NCBI GenBank assembly: GCA_900102385.1
Contig: FNBQ01000009.1
Span: 68,338 to 132,337 of the forward strand
Direction: 5' to 3'
From: Bacteroidales bacterium KHT7
GTDB taxonomy: Bacteria; Bacteroidota; Bacteroidia; Bacteroidales; Bacteroidaceae
DNA: 64,000 nt
The notes beneath the pieces are model-generated. The model did no database searches, was not told the DNA's origin, and saw only the letters and a program-made list of their open reading frames with translations. The stretch's first letter is position 1, and every line of letters begins with the position of its first letter. Below are positions 26,444 to 35,327 of this stretch, in pieces. A program made the position numbers and the translations under genes.

Positions 26444-27241
26444 TTAAAAGTTTAGTGAGCACTGAACGCCGTACGCCTGTCCTTTAAGCGGTACGTTGTG
26501 GTTGCCTATCACGGTAGGCTTCACTTTCATGCTCAGGTCCTTTGAAATGTCGAAAGATGACAACTCGGCATCTACGTAGGCATCGACTACCGACAGAAGA
26601 TATACTCCGATGACGCAGAACATGCTCATGTCGCGGTATCTTCTGAAATAGTTTTTGCGGCGCTTGAACAAGTCAACGAGTCGTGTCTTATTTTCCTCAA
26701 CGTAGTTGTCGTCGCTGTATCGGGTTGATAGCAAATTCTTGTAGCTCTGCGTCTTTGGGTCATCGTCTATGAGGTCTACATACGCCTTTGTATAGTCGCG
26801 GTACATCATGTTGTTCCACGTCAGGGCGTAGGCGCACCCCATGAATCCGCCGTAGACGAACGGCAGCTTCCAGTATTTGCGGTTATATATCTGTCCGCCG
26901 CCGGGAATGACGAGTGCCATCCACAGAGCCTTCTTTGGATTTGGCTGCCAGTTGGCCGCGAAATCTTTCTTTAGTTTCTTTGTCTGTTTTACCAGCGATG
27001 CCGTGTCGGCTATGAGCGAGTCGGCTTTGATGCGTGCTCGCTTCATGCTTGCCTTTGGCATTGCCGCTATCTCGGCAGACTGCGTTTCTATGGCTGCCAC
27101 AACCGAGTCGCCTGCGATGTTCTGAACGGCGGTGCTGTCGGCCGGATTTGGATTCTGCGCATAAGCACATATCCCGCTCCACATCATCAGATGACAGAGC
27201 AGGACAAGTAAGGTACGCTTTATGGTTATGTTAATGCACAC
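26444..27241 (-). CDS. DUF5683 family protein
   Basis: 265 residues. The first codon is GTG (complement of 27239-27241); it gives a good signal peptide (IKRTLLVLLCHLMMWSGICAYAQ), and no ATG lies upstream in frame. The C-terminal half has the DUF5683 pattern: NPKKALWMALVIPGGGQIYN, RKYWKLPFVYGGFMGCAYAL with hydrophobic helices, and MFCVIGVYLLSVVDAYVDAEL. The function is not known; the family is almost always found between parB and a lytic transglycosylase in Bacteroidales, as here, which hints at a link between chromosome segregation and envelope growth. Confidence 0.85.
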   Translation of the reverse strand: MCINITIKRTLLVLLCHLMMWSGICAYAQNPNPADSTAVQNIAGDSVVAAIETQSAEIAAMPKASMKRARIKADSLIADTASLVKQTKKLKKDFAANWQPNPKKALWMALVIPGGGQIYNRKYWKLPFVYGGFMGCAYALTWNNMMYRDYTKAYVDLIDDDPKTQSYKNLLSTRYSDDNYVEENKTRLVDLFKRRKNYFRRYRDMSMFCVIGVYLLSVVDAYVDAELSSFDISKDLSMKVKPTVIGNHNVPLKGQAYGVQCSLNF

Positions 27242-27250
27242 CTTGGTATT

Positions 27251-28162
27251 TTACTGTTTTGATTCAGATTTTAGTGAATCGAAAATGTTCATAATTCGTT
27301 CCAGATCCTCTTCGTTGTTGAACGAGATGCTGATTTTGCCTTTTCCCTTGGCTGTACAAGACATCTGAACCTTGCTGTTGAAGAATTCGGACAACTGCTT
27401 CTTCAGAATGTTGTATTCCTCGGGGAGTTTTGCACCTTTTGGGGTTATCTTCTTTCCGTCCTTGGTGTTTACGGCAACTCCTTCGCTAAGTCTCTTTGCC
27501 AGTTCCTCAACCTTGTGGACCGAGTATCCGTGTGTTATGCACTCGTTAAACAGTTTTATCTGATTCTTTGGGTCTTCTACCGACAGAAGGGCGCGTGCGT
27601 GTCCCATCGTTATCTGCTTGCCCTGAAGCGCGAGCTGTATAGGTGCAGGCAGCTTGAGCAGTCGGAGTGAGTTTGCAATGGCTGGACGGCTTTTTCCCAC
27701 GCGCTCGCTCAAGCGGTCCTGAGTCATATCGTACTGCTCAATCATCTTTTGATAGGCGAGTGCAACTTCTATCGGGTTAAGGTCTTCGCGCTGGATATTC
27801 TCTACAAGAGCCATCTCCATTACCGACTTGTCGCTTACATCTTCCTTGATGTAGGCCGGAATGGTAGTCTTGCCTGCAATCTGCGATGCTCTCCAACGGC
27901 GTTCGCCGGCAATAATCTGGTAGCGGTCGTTGCCCAGTTTTTGCAGCGTGATAGGCGTAACGATGCCAATCTCGCTTATTGAGTTTGCCAGTTCCTGAAG
28001 TGCGGTCTCGTCGAACTCGCGTCGCGGCTGGTCTGGGTTTACCTGAATGCTGCTTATTTCAATCTCGTTTATCGAAGACGAGCCTTCAGCCTTGACTGGC
28101 TCTTCTGAAATGAGCGCATCAAGACCTCTGCCAAGTGCTGGATATTTCTTGTGAACTGCCAT
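27251..28162 (-). CDS. parB: Chromosome-partitioning protein ParB
   Basis: 303 residues. The CTPase/N-terminal domain shows IQVNPDQPRREFDE, IIAGERRWRASQIAG and ENIQREDLNPIEVA. The helix-turn-helix is MTQDRLSERVGKSRPAIANS, and a C-terminal dimerisation region ends the protein. ParB loads at parS sites and clamps along DNA, working with ParA to segregate origins. It follows parA after 3 bases, so the two are coupled. No parS site was recognised in this window. Confidence 0.95.
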   Translation of the reverse strand: MAVHKKYPALGRGLDALISEEPVKAEGSSSINEIEISSIQVNPDQPRREFDETALQELANSISEIGIVTPITLQKLGNDRYQIIAGERRWRASQIAGKTTIPAYIKEDVSDKSVMEMALVENIQREDLNPIEVALAYQKMIEQYDMTQDRLSERVGKSRPAIANSLRLLKLPAPIQLALQGKQITMGHARALLSVEDPKNQIKLFNECITHGYSVHKVEELAKRLSEGVAVNTKDGKKITPKGAKLPEEYNILKKQLSEFFNSKVQMSCTAKGKGKISISFNNEEDLERIMNIFDSLKSESKQ

Positions 28163-28165
28163 ATA

Positions 28166-28933
28166 TTACTTGTTATTCTTCTGAATTATTTCCTGAGCCA
28201 ACTGAAGATGGCTCTTTGCGCCGGCCGAGTCGGCATCGTAAAGGATTACTGGGATTCCGTGGCTTGGTGCCTCGCTCAACTTAACGTTGCGCTGGATAAC
28301 TGTCTTGAACACAAGTTCTTGGAAGTGACGCTTAACCTCCTCGTATATCTGGTTAGCCAGACGAAGGCGAGAGTCGTACATCGTAAGCAAGAATCCTTCA
28401 ATCTCGAGCGATGGGTTTAGTTTGCTCTTGATAATCTTGATTGTGTTGAGCAGTTTGCTGATTCCTTCGAGGGCGAAGTATTCGCATTGCACCGGAATTA
28501 TTACCGAATTGGCTGCGGTGAGAGAGTTGACGGTTATGAGTCCAAGAGAAGGCGAGCAGTCGATAAGGATGAAGTCGTACTCGTCCTTTACGCTGTCGAG
28601 CAGATTCTTCATAATCTTCTCGCGGTTGTCGAGGTTGAGCATCTCGATTTCGGCACCTACAAGGTCGATGTGAGAAGGTACGATGTCAAGGCCTTCGATG
28701 TCGGTTGTGTAGATAGCGTCGTGAATGTCAACCTGGTTGATAATGCACTCATATATAGATGTTTCAATCTCCTTAATGTCAACGCCCAAACCTGAAGATG
28801 CATTTGCCTGAGGGTCGGCATCAATAACAAGAACCTTCTTCTCGAGAGTTGCAAGAGAAGCAGCAAGGTTAATAGAAGTGGTAGTCTTTCCAACGCCACC
28901 CTTTTGGTTTGCCAGTGCGATAATTTTTCCCAT
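28166..28933 (-). CDS. parA: Chromosome-partitioning ATPase ParA (Soj)
   Basis: 255 residues. It starts [20 protein letters not shown], a deviant Walker A motif, followed by [16 protein letters not shown] and [19 protein letters not shown], as in small chromosomal ParA proteins without an N-terminal regulatory domain. It binds DNA nonspecifically in the ATP form and moves ParB-bound origins. It is the first gene of the block that continues with parB, DUF5683 and mltD. Confidence 0.95.
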   Translation of the reverse strand: MGKIIALANQKGGVGKTTTSINLAASLATLEKKVLVIDADPQANASSGLGVDIKEIETSIYECIINQVDIHDAIYTTDIEGLDIVPSHIDLVGAEIEMLNLDNREKIMKNLLDSVKDEYDFILIDCSPSLGLITVNSLTAANSVIIPVQCEYFALEGISKLLNTIKIIKSKLNPSLEIEGFLLTMYDSRLRLANQIYEEVKRHFQELVFKTVIQRNVKLSEAPSHGIPVILYDADSAGAKSHLQLAQEIIQKNNK

Positions 28934-28996
28934 ACATTAAAAATATTTTAACGGTGCGAATTTAAGCAAATTCTTCAATTTGCAATCTTCTGCATA

Positions 28997-29004
28997 CAAA
29001 GTTA
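28997..29004 (-). promoter_or_regulatory. -7 box for the parA operon
   Basis: Minus-strand TAACTTTG (TAnnTTTG), 63 bases before the parA start. Confidence 0.4.
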
Positions 29005-29099
29005 TTTAACAAATTGTTGATAACTTATGTTAATTGTTGAAAACTCTCATTTATGAGCATTTAATTTCGCAAAGATACTCATAAATATTTATTTTTTTT

Positions 29100-29107
29100 T
29101 AATTTTG
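29100..29107 (+). promoter_or_regulatory. -7 box for surE-lpxB
   Basis: Plus-strand TAATTTTG (TAnnTTTG), 23 bases before the surE ATG. Confidence 0.45.
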
Positions 29108-29130
29108 TCTTTAAAAAATTAATAGAAAGA

Positions 29131-29892
29131 ATGACAAAATTACCACTTATTTTTGTTTCTAACGATGACGGAGTAAATGCAAAAGGCATAAACACGCTTG
29201 TTTCGATGCTCCAGGGATTGGGCGAAATTCTGGTCGTAGCACCAAACGGACCGCGCAGCGGCGCATCTTGCTCCATAAATGTCACAGCATCAGCAACGTG
29301 CAAACTGATAACCCAGAAGCCGGGACTGGCAATATACGGATTTACCGGAACGCCGGTTGACTGCGTTAAATTCGGCTTGCAGGAACTTACCGACCGTGTT
29401 CCTGACCTCGTTGTGGGCGGAATAAACCACGGCGACAATTCATCGATAAATGTTCATTATTCTGGCACGATGGGAATTGCCAAGGAAGGCTGCATGAAGG
29501 GCATCTCAAGCATAGGTTTCTCGCTCGACGACTATAGCGCCGATGCCAATTTTGAACCGATGCGCGACTATGTACGCAAAATTGTATCCGTGGTGCTCGA
29601 GAAGGGCTTGCCCCGAAACACTTGTCTGAACGTTAATTTTCCGAAGGGAGAATCGTACAAGGGCATTAAGATATGCCGCCAGATGAATGCACAATGGACC
29701 AAGGAATGGGTTAAGATGGAGCATCCGCGAGGCGGACAGGTTTATTGGCTCACGGGCGAGATGACCGACCGCGAACTCGAAGAGGGAACAGACGGATGGG
29801 CTTTGGCCAACGGCTATGTTGCCATCACTCCAACAACGGTAGACGCGACGAGTTACTCGCTTCTCGACGAAATGAAAAACTGGAATCTATGA
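29131..29892 (+). CDS. surE: 5'/3'-nucleotidase SurE
   Basis: 253 residues, the usual length. The metal-binding start PLIFVSNDDGVNAKG, the VAPNGPRSGASCSINV loop and GGINHGDNSSINVHYSGTMG are all present. SurE dephosphorylates nucleoside monophosphates in the cytoplasm and is associated with stationary-phase survival. Its stop overlaps the lpxB start by four bases (ATGA), so the two are translationally coupled; this pair is common in Bacteroidales. Confidence 0.94.
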   Translation: MTKLPLIFVSNDDGVNAKGINTLVSMLQGLGEILVVAPNGPRSGASCSINVTASATCKLITQKPGLAIYGFTGTPVDCVKFGLQELTDRVPDLVVGGINHGDNSSINVHYSGTMGIAKEGCMKGISSIGFSLDDYSADANFEPMRDYVRKIVSVVLEKGLPRNTCLNVNFPKGESYKGIKICRQMNAQWTKEWVKMEHPRGGQVYWLTGEMTDRELEEGTDGWALANGYVAITPTTVDATSYSLLDEMKNWNL

Positions 29893-31025
29893 AATATTAC
29901 TTTGTGGTAGGCGAGGCGAGTGGCGACCTTCACGCCTCGAACCTGATGAAGGCGATAAAGCAACGCGATGCCGAAGCCGAATTCCGCTTCTTTGGCGGCG
30001 ACAACATGAAGGCTGTTGGCGGAACGATGGTGAAGCATTACAAAGAACTTGCATACATGGGCTTCATTCCCGTAATGATGCATCTTCGAACCATTCTCGG
30101 CAACATGAAGATGTGCAAGAATGATATTGTTGGCTGGAAACCCGATGTGCTTATTCTGGTAGATTATCCGGGCTTCAATCTCGATATCGCAAAATTCATT
30201 CATGCCAAAACCAACATTCCGGTTTCTTATTACATCGCGCCAAAGATTTGGGCGTGGAAGGAATATCGCATCAAGAACATAAAGCGCGATGTAGACAAAC
30301 TGTTCTCGATTCTTCCTTTCGAGGTCGATTTCTTCGAGAAGAAGCATAATTATCCAATTCAGTATGTTGGCAATCCTACGCTCGACGAGGTTGAGAAGTT
30401 CAAGAGCGAGCACAACGAGAACTTTGCCGGCTTCACAACCCGAACGCATCTCGAAGGAAAGCCGATTATCGCCCTTCTTTCAGGAAGCCGTAAGCAGGAG
30501 ATTGCCGACAACCTTCCGCTGATGGTCGAGGCCGTCCGTCCGCTTATGGACAGATATCAGGTTGTTGTGGCTGGTGCGCCGAGCATCGACATGGCTCTCT
30601 ACGACAAATATCTTTCGGGAACGGGAGTGAAGGTTGTTCCAAACGAAACATATAGTCTGCTTATGCAAGCCGAGGCTGCGCTCGTAACATCGGGCACGGC
30701 AACCCTCGAGACGGCTCTTTTCGGCGTTCCGCAGGTGGTGTGCTACTATCTGCCGTTCGGAAAGGTTTACAGTTTCCTGCGCCGTTTCTTCCTCAAGATT
30801 CCTTACGTCTCGCTCGTTAATCTTGTTCTCGGTCGCGAGGGCGTTAAGGAACTCATTGCCGACGGCATGACCGTCGAGGCTGCCCGAGCCGAACTTCTGA
30901 AGGTGCTGAATGGCGGAGAGGCGCGCGACGAAATGCTGGCTTCGTATGCCGAACTGAAACAGAAACTTGGTGAAACAGGCGCGCCAGAACATGCCGCAAA
31001 ACTCATAATTGAATCATTAAGTTGA
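29889..31025 (+). CDS. lpxB: Lipid-A-disaccharide synthase
   Basis: 378 residues from MKYYFVVGEASGDLHASNLM; the ATG overlaps the surE TGA. A longer frame starting inside surE at 29745 is rejected. The N-terminal GEASGDLHAS, the DYPGFNLDIAKF segment, YYIAPKIWAWKEYR and the C-terminal ALLSGSRKQEI plus VTSGTATLETALFGVPQV fit LpxB. It joins UDP-2,3-diacylglucosamine and lipid X to make the lipid A disaccharide at the inner membrane. Confidence 0.95.
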   Translation: MKYYFVVGEASGDLHASNLMKAIKQRDAEAEFRFFGGDNMKAVGGTMVKHYKELAYMGFIPVMMHLRTILGNMKMCKNDIVGWKPDVLILVDYPGFNLDIAKFIHAKTNIPVSYYIAPKIWAWKEYRIKNIKRDVDKLFSILPFEVDFFEKKHNYPIQYVGNPTLDEVEKFKSEHNENFAGFTTRTHLEGKPIIALLSGSRKQEIADNLPLMVEAVRPLMDRYQVVVAGAPSIDMALYDKYLSGTGVKVVPNETYSLLMQAEAALVTSGTATLETALFGVPQVVCYYLPFGKVYSFLRRFFLKIPYVSLVNLVLGREGVKELIADGMTVEAARAELLKVLNGGEARDEMLASYAELKQKLGETGAPEHAAKLIIESLS

Positions 31026-31055
31026 ATTTTGTAATGGAATAGTCCGTATTTTTTA

Positions 31056-31063
31056 TAATTTTG
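31056..31063 (+). promoter_or_regulatory. -7 box for the sodium-dependent transporter gene
   Basis: Plus-strand TAATTTTG (TAnnTTTG), 27 bases before the ATG. A TTTG at 31028 is 24 bases upstream, slightly too far for a good -33. Confidence 0.4.
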
Positions 31064-31090
31064 CAGCAAGAAATACATTTTAGTTAATAA

Positions 31091-32479
31091 ATGGAAGAAA
31101 ATAGAAACTCGTTTAGTGGTTCTTTAGGTTTTGTTCTTGCTGCGGCAGGTAGCGCCGTCGGTCTCGGAAATATATGGCGATTTCCGTATCTTGCAGCCCG
31201 AGACGGCGGCGGAATATTCCTCATGACTTACATCGTTCTTGCCATAACGTTCGGCTTCACGCTTCTGATAACCGAGGTGGCTATCGGCCGAAGGTCTCAG
31301 CAAGGACCTCTTACAGCCTACAAGTTTTTCAACAAACGGTGGAGTTTCATCGGATACCTGTCGTTTGTCGTTCCGTTTATAATCTATCCCTATTATTGCG
31401 TTATTGGCGGATGGGTTCTGAAATATATGTGTACTTATGTTTCGTTCAACAGCAAGGAGGTTGTTGCCGACGGGGCATTCGGCAGTTTTATAAGCGGACA
31501 ATGGACTCCGCTCCTGTACACTATTGTCTTTGCGTCGCTCTGCTTCGTTATCGTTTATCGCGGAGTGGAGAAGGGCATCGAGAAGTTCTCGCGCATAATA
31601 ATGCCGTTGCTCATAGTCCTCGTGCTGTTCATCTGCCTTTATTCGCTCACAATATCGCATACTGATGCCAATGGCGTTACCCGTACGGGAATAGACGGAG
31701 CGATAATCTATCTTGTCCCGAATTTCGAGGGCGTTACGTTCAAGCGCTTCCTCATGATTGTTCTCGATGCCACAGGACAGTTGTTCTACTCGCTCTCCAT
31801 AGCCATGGGCATTATGGTGGCTTACGGCTCGTATATGCGCCGCGATGTGAATCTTGGCAAGGCGGTAGACCGAATTGAGATTTTCGACACGATTATAGCC
31901 GTTCTTGCCGGTCTGATGATTATTCCGGCAGTTTATGTGTTTATGGGAACCGAGGGAATGTCGCAAGGCTCTGGACTGATGTTCGTGGTTCTTCCAAAAG
32001 TATTCCATTCGCTTGGCGTGTTTGGCGCAATTTTGGGCGCGGCGTTCTTTGTTATGGTTCTTTTTGCAGCCATAACGAGTGCCGTTTCTATTCTCGAGGC
32101 GTGTGTGTCGAGTCTGATTGACCGTTTTGGGTGGAGCAGAACGAAATCAGTCTTTCTGATAGGCGGCATTGGCATGGTGCTCTCGTTTATCGTCTGCAAG
32201 GGATACAACGACTTGTATTTCGAGTATGTATTGCCAAACGGAACAAAGGGGCAGATTCTCGACATTTTCGACTATATTAGCAACAACATTCTTATGCCAT
32301 TCCTTGCCATCTGTACTTGCGTACTTATAGGCTGGGTTGTAAAGCCAAATCTGCTTGTTGGCGAGATGCGTCTTAACGGCTATAAATTTCGCCGCAAGAC
32401 GCTCTATGTTGTAATGCTAAAGTACGTTGTCCCAATCATGCTTATAGTGCTTCTTCTCGGCTGTTTTGGCCTGTATTAG
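31091..32479 (+). CDS. Sodium-dependent transporter, neurotransmitter:sodium symporter family
   Basis: 462 residues with about 11-12 membrane helices. The first helix shows the family signature GSAVGLGNIWRFPYLAARDG, whose unwound glycine region binds Na+ and substrate in LeuT relatives. Later helices include FYSLSIAMGIMVAYGSYMRR (helix 6 region) and FFVMVLFAAITSAVSILEA. It imports an amino acid or similar small molecule with Na+; the substrate cannot be told. It is a single-gene unit with its own -7 box and terminator. Confidence 0.92.
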   Translation: MEENRNSFSGSLGFVLAAAGSAVGLGNIWRFPYLAARDGGGIFLMTYIVLAITFGFTLLITEVAIGRRSQQGPLTAYKFFNKRWSFIGYLSFVVPFIIYPYYCVIGGWVLKYMCTYVSFNSKEVVADGAFGSFISGQWTPLLYTIVFASLCFVIVYRGVEKGIEKFSRIIMPLLIVLVLFICLYSLTISHTDANGVTRTGIDGAIIYLVPNFEGVTFKRFLMIVLDATGQLFYSLSIAMGIMVAYGSYMRRDVNLGKAVDRIEIFDTIIAVLAGLMIIPAVYVFMGTEGMSQGSGLMFVVLPKVFHSLGVFGAILGAAFFVMVLFAAITSAVSILEACVSSLIDRFGWSRTKSVFLIGGIGMVLSFIVCKGYNDLYFEYVLPNGTKGQILDIFDYISNNILMPFLAICTCVLIGWVVKPNLLVGEMRLNGYKFRRKTLYVVMLKYVVPIMLIVLLLGCFGLY

Positions 32480-32499
32480 ACGAAACTTAAAAATAACAC

Positions 32500-32534
32500 A
32501 AAGAAGCCATTTCAAATTTCGAAATGGCTTCTTT
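32500..32534 (+). terminator. Terminator after the transporter gene
   Basis: A 14-bp perfect inverted repeat (aaagaagccatttc / gaaatggcttcttt) with a 7-base loop. Confidence 0.75.
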
Positions 32535-32557
32535 GGTATTGTGAAGTGACTTTTTAT

Positions 32558-32738
32558 CCCAAATCGGTCGTTAGGATGAATATTTTCGTGGTTGCTTTCG
32601 TAATTACTTGATAATAAATGCTTTACATATTGCATTTTTCTAATGACCGCCATTAGAAAAGCAACTTTATAAGTGGCTTATTTTCAATATTTTACAACCC
32701 TAACCACGGATTTATGTACTTCTAATGACCGATTTGGG
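32558..32738. mobile_element. MITE-like non-autonomous element with 17-bp terminal inverted repeats
   Basis: The ends are cccaaatcggtcgttag (32558-32574) and ctaatgaccgatttggg (32722-32738), inverted copies with one mismatch in 17. They are flanked by the same 5 bases, tttat (32553-32557 and 32739-32743), a likely target-site duplication. Inside, tttctaatg-accgc-cattagaaa (32637-32659) is a 9-bp inverted repeat that repeats the end motif ctaatgaccg, and cgtggtt/aaccacg forms another inner stem. The 181-bp element has no coding capacity. The mobilising transposase is unknown. It ends 11 bases before the stop of the decayed immunity-like gene. Confidence 0.65.
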
Positions 32739-32749
32739 TTTATTGATAT

Positions 32750-33376
32750 TTACCATGCATTACGTGGATCAAACCAATATTCTGAGTTTGGATTAAGTTT
32801 CTTTGTCAGTTCAGCTTCTGCTTTGGCATCGTAGATAAGAAAACCGTCTTTATCAATTTGATAAATGTGGGTTTTGTAGCATTGGATAATTGTTTCCAAC
32901 CAACTTTCTATAGAATCGTATATCTTCATCGGAACTGGACACAGACAACAAGCTGGGCTGTAGAAATAAATAGCCTTGAAATCCTTGCTCTTTGGGTTTA
33001 GGTTGATTAGAACAGGATCTTCGTAAATTCCATCAGAGGTGATTGGAACCAGACAGCTGTCTGTAAACCAGTATTGGTCAAATTGTTGATATCCATTATA
33101 CATTTTGGCTGATATTGGGTATGCTATCAGATTCCCGAAGCTACAGAGTCTCAACGCTTTGTCAAAGTCTTCAAGATAAAACAGAATCTTCTCGTTGCAT
33201 CCCGACTTCCACTTGTACAGTTCTAATAGCTCTGGACAGCACTAAAGTCCTAATGACTTGAATGAATTCTTGATGTCTTCTTCGCTTTTACGGCTTGCTT
33301 CTACATCCATACTGTCTAATATTGGGTTCCCGTTTTCAATTAAGATCGTCTCTAATTCTTTAAATAGCTCTTTCAT
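32750..33376 (-). pseudogene. SUKH/SMI1-KNR4-like protein, interrupted by in-frame TAG
   Basis: Read from MKELFKELETILIENGNPIL (start at 33376), the frame runs 44 codons to a TAG (complement of 33242-33244), then continues in the same frame: CCPELLELYKWKSGCNEKIL and on to NPNSEYWFDPRNAW at 32750. The total of 208 codons equals the length of the intact neighbour (33554-34183), and the two align throughout (for example PELLDLYLWKTGC against PELLELYKWKSGC, and YDSLENWLKT against YDSIESWLET). So this is a paralogue disabled by a nonsense codon, or read through at TAG. TAG is a normal stop elsewhere in this window. Confidence 0.75.
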
Positions 33377-33541
33377 CTTATCGACTTTGCCTTGATTATT
33401 ACACGTATGACTTTCCGTGTGGGAATTTTGAACTGGTTTCTTTTGCCAGCATATATTCAGCATAAATATCAGTAATAAAAGTATTTTTTCATCAATATGA
33501 TATGTCTTTTTGTTTGTAGCATATAATGAGTGTTTTGGCAT
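33377..33541 (-). pseudogene. Fragment of a third SUKH-like paralogue, frameshifted
   Basis: The DNA here aligns with the 3' end of the intact paralogue: KTLIICYKQK, then TYHIDEK after a 1-base shift, then TFITDIYAEYMLAKETSSK after another shift, against KTVILCYKQKIYHIDER and LITNADAEYILSKEMNPK. Only the C-terminal 45 or so codons remain, directly upstream of the second paralogue. It is the relic of a third tandem copy, probably left by recombination between copies. Confidence 0.6.
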
Positions 33542-33553
33542 GTCTTAATTATG

Positions 33554-34183
33554 TTACACATATATTTTCCAGTATGGAGACTTTGGATTCATTTCCTTTG
33601 ACAGAATGTATTCTGCGTCTGCATTAGTAATAAGAGCACCCCTCTCGTCAATGTGATATATTTTCTGCTTATAGCATAGGATAACAGTTTTCAGCCAGTT
33701 TTCTAAAGAGTCATACATCATAACTGGCTTATCCGACTTTGTGACAGGTGGGCAAAACAGACATAGTGACTTGTATGTGTCACTTTGTGGATTCATGTCC
33801 AAGAATATTGGATACTCGAAGTTACCATAAAAAATGAAAGGCAGCATATTGTCGCAACATTTTGGATAAAAAACGTTTGAATGTAGATTGTTTATGTACA
33901 GACTTGTAGCCGTTATGTATGATGCGTAATTACCAAAAGTTGTGAGTTTGGTGAAAGAATCAGACTCAACAGTCTTTCTGTAATTAAAAAGCAACTCATG
34001 GCTGCATCCCGTTTTCCACAGATACAAATCCAGCAATTCTGGGAGACAATTAAAGTCACAATTGTTGAAATACTCAACAATAAGTTCTTTTGTCTTGTAA
34101 TGCAGGTCTTCATCCATATTATTCAATATAGGATTACCGCTTTCTATTAGAACAGATTCCAGTTCTTCTAATAATTCGTTCAT
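33554..34183 (-). CDS. SUKH/SMI1-KNR4-like protein, probable immunity protein
   Basis: 209 residues, no signal peptide. The layout fits the SUKH superfamily: LPELLDLYLWKTGC (the P-x-ELL-x-LY-x-W-x-xG turn), a central beta region with PFIFYGNFEYPIFLDMN, and a C-terminal MMYDSLENWLKTVILCY helix before KIYHIDERG. SUKH proteins are commonly immunity partners of contact-dependent or secreted toxins and occur in tandem, variable arrays. Two decayed relatives lie downstream. No toxin gene is visible in the window, so the partner and the role are inferred. Family assignment is by pattern only. Confidence 0.6.
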   Translation of the reverse strand: MNELLEELESVLIESGNPILNNMDEDLHYKTKELIVEYFNNCDFNCLPELLDLYLWKTGCSHELLFNYRKTVESDSFTKLTTFGNYASYITATSLYINNLHSNVFYPKCCDNMLPFIFYGNFEYPIFLDMNPQSDTYKSLCLFCPPVTKSDKPVMMYDSLENWLKTVILCYKQKIYHIDERGALITNADAEYILSKEMNPKSPYWKIYV

Positions 34184-34210
34184 AATTATGTCTAAATATG
34201 ATGTGTAAAA

Positions 34211-34240
34211 AAAGATGTCTGCAACCGTGCAGACATCTTT
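34211..34240 (-). terminator. Terminator of the fimbrial operon
   Basis: A 13-bp perfect inverted repeat (aaagatgtctgca / tgcagacatcttt, 4-base loop) followed on the minus strand by a T-run, 11 bases past the last fimbrial stop. Confidence 0.85.
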
Positions 34241-34251
34241 CTTCTGTTATT

Positions 34252-35325
34252 TTAGTCGTCGAATTGGTCTTTGTCTGGCTCGATGTCAATCCAGTCTTCC
34301 TCGCCGTTTCCATCAATATCTTCGAAATCTTCAACGCTTACTACCTTAACCTTGAGTTGGCGGCCTCTCAGACGAAGGATGTAGATGTACTCGTTGCCTT
34401 GTTCCCAAGCCAGATACTCTTGTGTCCATCTTTCGCCGTAGGTTTCTTTCAGGTTCTCAGACTCAATATAGTCGTTGCCGTCAACCAGCGCAAACTTTAT
34501 TGGTCGCTGCTCGCCGTTAGGAATTGGCACCGTAAGGGCGTAGTAGTGGGTTGTCGGGTCGGTATTTACCTTCTCTGTCGGAATCTCCCAGCGTATAACG
34601 TTGTTGTCTGCTGTGCAGTCTGATATCTCGCCTGTCTTGACATTCATCTTTGCGTTATTGCAGACTTTATTGTCCTCGGTAATTACTTCGAGAAGAGATA
34701 TTGCGCCCTTGCCCGTATATGTCTCGTCGCGTTGTATGATAACGTGAATCTTAGTCAGAGCGTGCTTCATTGTAAGTCTGACGTGGTTGTCGTTATCGTC
34801 TGCCGAAACAGAATATTCCTGAGTAATGGCATTCACGCCCCTGCCGTACAGATAGTCAACGGTCTCCGTTTCTTCCGGGTCGAAGCAACTCTGGCGAGTT
34901 ACAATCTTCGGAGCCTTGACATCAATCTTGCCGTTAGATGGCAAATCTGTAGGATACCAAGCATAAACGTATGTCGGCTTGTGCGTAAGTCTGAGTTTGT
35001 CGGGATTCCACATGTAGTCGTAGCAGGTGAATTCCGATATGTTCTGCCATTTGCTCTCCACCTCTTCGGTCATGACTTTGATGGCCAGCGGAAGAGAAAC
35101 ATTGTCGGGGTCGATAGGCAGGGTATATCCTCCTTCCTCGTCGGTAGGAGTATAGTATTCAACGCCTCTCGTGTTGCCTTTTGCAACATGTAGCTTGATA
35201 GTCGTACCGTCAATCACAAGGTCTGAAGTTGAGCGGCTACCGCTATCCAAGATTTCACACGAGGTGAATGCTGCGGCGGCAAGAGTGCAGAATGCTATGT
35301 ATTTAAGTGTTTTCAATCTCTTCAT
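34252..35325 (-). CDS. Fimbrillin-family lipoprotein, last gene of the fimbrial operon
   Basis: 357 residues. Lipoprotein signal with cysteine in LAAAAFTSCEIL. The body has the fimbrillin-like (Mfa-like) beta-sandwich pattern: an N-terminal domain with YVYAWYPTDLPSNGKI and a C-terminal domain with HVRLTMKHALTKIHVII, KMNVKTGEI and a final strand QGNEYIYILRLRGRQLKVKV. It ends in an acidic tail (DGNGEEDWIDIEPDKDQFDD). It begins 2 bases after the upstream gene's stop, so it is the last of seven genes. Its position after the tip-like genes could make it an anchor or accessory subunit; this is not shown by sequence. Confidence 0.75.
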   Translation of the reverse strand: MKRLKTLKYIAFCTLAAAAFTSCEILDSGSRSTSDLVIDGTTIKLHVAKGNTRGVEYYTPTDEEGGYTLPIDPDNVSLPLAIKVMTEEVESKWQNISEFTCYDYMWNPDKLRLTHKPTYVYAWYPTDLPSNGKIDVKAPKIVTRQSCFDPEETETVDYLYGRGVNAITQEYSVSADDNDNHVRLTMKHALTKIHVIIQRDETYTGKGAISLLEVITEDNKVCNNAKMNVKTGEISDCTADNNVIRWEIPTEKVNTDPTTHYYALTVPIPNGEQRPIKFALVDGNDYIESENLKETYGERWTQEYLAWEQGNEYIYILRLRGRQLKVKVVSVEDFEDIDGNGEEDWIDIEPDKDQFDD

Positions 35326-35327
35326 AG

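Noticed and set aside
26444..29130. parS site or replication origin near parAB
   Set aside because: No 16-bp parS-like palindrome and no DnaA-box cluster was recognised by eye.
29745..29888. Earlier start for lpxB inside surE
   Set aside because: The standard LpxB N-terminus starts at 29889, overlapping the surE stop by ATGA; the extension is arginine-rich and not conserved-looking.
31124..32008. 294-codon minus-strand frame over the sodium-dependent transporter gene
   Set aside because: Antisense shadow of a gene with clear family signature.
15344..33376. Recoding of TAG as a sense codon
   Set aside because: TAG ends rsmD, rel, the transporter gene and the restriction enzyme gene at the expected lengths, so it is a normal stop.
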